A stretch of DNA of 7,014 nucleotides from Planctomycetota bacterium (GTDB taxonomy: Bacteria; Planctomycetota; Phycisphaerae; Phycisphaerales; SM1A02): positions 1-7,014 of the forward strand of contig JADFGE010000158.1 of the NCBI GenBank assembly GCA_022567855.1, written 5' to 3'. A model generated the notes under the pieces. It worked only from the letters and a program-made list of their open reading frames with translations. It was not told where the DNA came from and searched no databases. Positions 5,511-7,014 of the stretch are shown piece by piece. The translations under genes were made by a program, and so were the position numbers. Every line of letters begins with the position of its first letter. Positions within the stretch are counted from its first letter, which is position 1.

Positions 5511-7014
5511 AGAGATGGCTTCTCTACACCACGATCGGGTCGTCGAGGAGTTCGAGGCGTTTTTTGATGCGGCTCGGTCGACTCCTGCAGGAACGTATCG
5601 GTCGTACGTGATTAAAGCTTCGAGCGGAGCCGGGCGATTGTCGGCCATGCAGGATCATCTGGACCGGCTGGGAATCGAGTACGGATCGGTAATAAATGCT
5701 CGCAGAGCAAAGGGATACAACTATCGCAGCGGTGCCGATGAGGATTTTGACATATCTCCGGGCGACCTGGTTATTTCGGCCTTTCAGCCGAGATCGACGA
5801 TTCTGAATGTGATGTTCGAGCCGACGCCTACGCTTGTAGATTCGATCACCTACGACATTACCGCCTGGGCGCTGCCGTATGTCTATGATGTCGAGGCCTA
5901 TGCGACGACAGAACGGATCGATCCGGATGTCGCATTCCTATCGCCGGCGCAATCCTTGTCTGCCTCCGAAGAGCGTCCATACGCCTATCTGATCGAGTGG
6001 AAAGATCCCAACGACGTTGCTTTCCTGTCATCACTTCTGCAGAAAAACGTGCGGGTACGCTATGCGGAAAAGGCCTTTACGATCGGCGGGAGTAGCTATG
6101 CGCCGGGAACGCTCATCATTACGCGTACGGGGAACGAAAAACTCGGAGCGCGTCTGGACTCCATCGTCAGAGAGACGGCCGGAGAATTCAACGTGCGGGC
6201 AACCGGAGTTTCAACCGGTTTCGTCGACAGCGGCTCGGATTTCGGTTCGCGCGACGTCCACTACATCAAACGGCCGAACGTAGCGGTCGTTACCGGGTCG
6301 CCGGTTTCGTCCGGCGGAGTGGGGGTACTGTGGCACTACTTCGATCAGCAGATCGAATACCCGGTTACTCTCGTCGAGGCAGGCTCGTTGGGCAGCCTGG
6401 AGCTGGACAAATATGACGTCCTCATCCTGCCGAGCGGATCGTACGGCAAGATACTCTCGGAGTCCAGATTGGACACGTTGAAGACCTGGATCCGAAGCGG
6501 CGGACGACTCATCGCCGTGCAGAGCGCTGCGACGTTTTTTGCAGGCAAGGAAGGCTTCGCGATCAAGCAAAAGAAGGATGACGAGGAGGAGGATAAAGAG
6601 GATGAGAAGAGTGACGATGATGAGGACCGACTGAAGGCGTACGGGAACCGCCGGCGCGACCGCGTCACCCGGGGAATAGCCGGTGCAATTTACCGGGTGT
6701 CCGTTGACAACACCCATCCGCTCGCGTTCGGTTTCGACGACATATCCTTTTCGCTGAAACTCAGAACGAGCGCACCGGCTTACATGAAGGGTACATCTGC
6801 GTGGAATGTGGGCGTACTGAAAAAGGGATCCCTGGTGGCCGGACAGGTGGGATATGAGGCGGCGCCCAAGATCGAAGGCAGTCTGGCTTACGGGGTTCAG
6901 AACCTGGGAGCCGGAACGATCGTGTATCTGGTTGATGATCCGCTGTACAGGGGTTTCTGGTACAGTGGACGGCTTCTGGTCGGAAATGCCGTATTTATGG
7001 TCGGGCAACGCTGA
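5509..7014 (+). CDS. M14 family zinc carboxypeptidase of Bacteroidota type, C-terminal part only (5'-truncated)
   Basis: About 501 residues from the join to the TGA at the last three bases. The start is missing; the ATG at 5464 is in MBL antisense sequence, and the ATG at 5515 is an internal Met. The segment opens IEMASLHHDRVVEEFEAFF and continues with TYRSYVIKASSGAGR, a GYNYRSGA--DF stretch, DLVISAFQPRS and SITYDITAWALPYVYDVEAYATTERI. I recall this series from long secreted zinc carboxypeptidases of Bacteroidota. From about 6271 (RPNVAVVTG) a class I glutamine-amidotransferase-like domain begins, with DVLILPSGSYG and SGGRLIAVQSAA, as these proteins carry at their C-terminus; no catalytic Cys is evident at the nucleophile position. 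A long acidic/basic insertion lies at 6565-6630. The signal peptide and the M14 catalytic domain (HxxE and later His/Glu) would be upstream and are absent, so this piece alone has no peptidase site. Third codon positions are less G/C-biased than in the rest of the window, supporting a different source genome. Confidence 0.75.
   Translation: MEMASLHHDRVVEEFEAFFDAARSTPAGTYRSYVIKASSGAGRLSAMQDHLDRLGIEYGSVINARRAKGYNYRSGADEDFDISPGDLVISAFQPRSTILNVMFEPTPTLVDSITYDITAWALPYVYDVEAYATTERIDPDVAFLSPAQSLSASEERPYAYLIEWKDPNDVAFLSSLLQKNVRVRYAEKAFTIGGSSYAPGTLIITRTGNEKLGARLDSIVRETAGEFNVRATGVSTGFVDSGSDFGSRDVHYIKRPNVAVVTGSPVSSGGVGVLWHYFDQQIEYPVTLVEAGSLGSLELDKYDVLILPSGSYGKILSESRLDTLKTWIRSGGRLIAVQSAATFFAGKEGFAIKQKKDDEEEDKEDEKSDDDEDRLKAYGNRRRDRVTRGIAGAIYRVSVDNTHPLAFGFDDISFSLKLRTSAPAYMKGTSAWNVGVLKKGSLVAGQVGYEAAPKIEGSLAYGVQNLGAGTIVYLVDDPLYRGFWYSGRLLVGNAVFMVGQR

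Noticed and set aside
1..7014. CRISPR array, tRNA/rRNA genes, insertion sequence ends, integrase or toxin-antitoxin pair
   Set aside because: Read through on both strands; no regularly spaced repeats, cloverleaf, transposase/recombinase motif or paired small genes were seen.

Overview
The window reads as a metagenomic contig with a high-GC, Planctomycetota-like core and foreign-looking sequence at both ends. The taxonomic reading is inference from recalled families. The core holds a DUF1570 putative zinc protease, a STAS-domain fragment, a YihY/BrkB-type membrane protein with a C-terminal winged helix, and a long coiled-coil protein. The last 1.5 kb has visibly less GC-biased third codon positions and encodes the C-terminal part of a Bacteroidota-type M14 zinc carboxypeptidase. 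The first 250 bases look like a fragment of a myxobacterial-type secreted protein.

Layout. 1-525 (+): a continuous reading frame that changes identity twice, from the myxobacterial-like fragment to a roughly 110-base piece of a sugar-nucleotide epimerase, then to antisense of the STAS gene. 322-570 (-): a STAS protein cut off mid-domain. 571-890: a non-coding divergent intergenic region. 891-2036 (+): an intact secreted DUF1570 protein with HEAIH. 2037-2435: a gap between convergent genes, holding two tandem 21-bp palindromic units, the second ending in a T-tract, and a possible remnant of a beta-rich secreted protein. 2436-3989 (-): a 517-residue coiled-coil protein with a regular 11-residue repeat. 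4044-5510 (-): an in-frame fusion of a ComEC-type metallo-beta-lactamase fragment to a YihY protein that lacks its N-terminus. 5509-7014 (+): the M14 carboxypeptidase C-terminal part, ending at its stop codon on the last base.

How the parts relate. The YihY and coiled-coil genes are co-directional, 54 bp apart, and may be an operon. The DUF1570 gene converges on them, and the palindromic/T-tract element lies where a terminator would be expected. The other gene neighbours cannot be trusted, because four junctions (about 241-262, 355-378, 5199-5213 and 5500-5515) each join truncated unrelated genes. At least the first two fall where both partners would encode nearly the same short sequence. That is the signature of a chimeric assembly joined at shared k-mers, or less likely of microhomology-mediated rearrangement. 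I see no convincing new defence, mobile or RNA system. The most genuine novelties are the hendecad-repeat protein and the 21-bp-spaced double palindrome.
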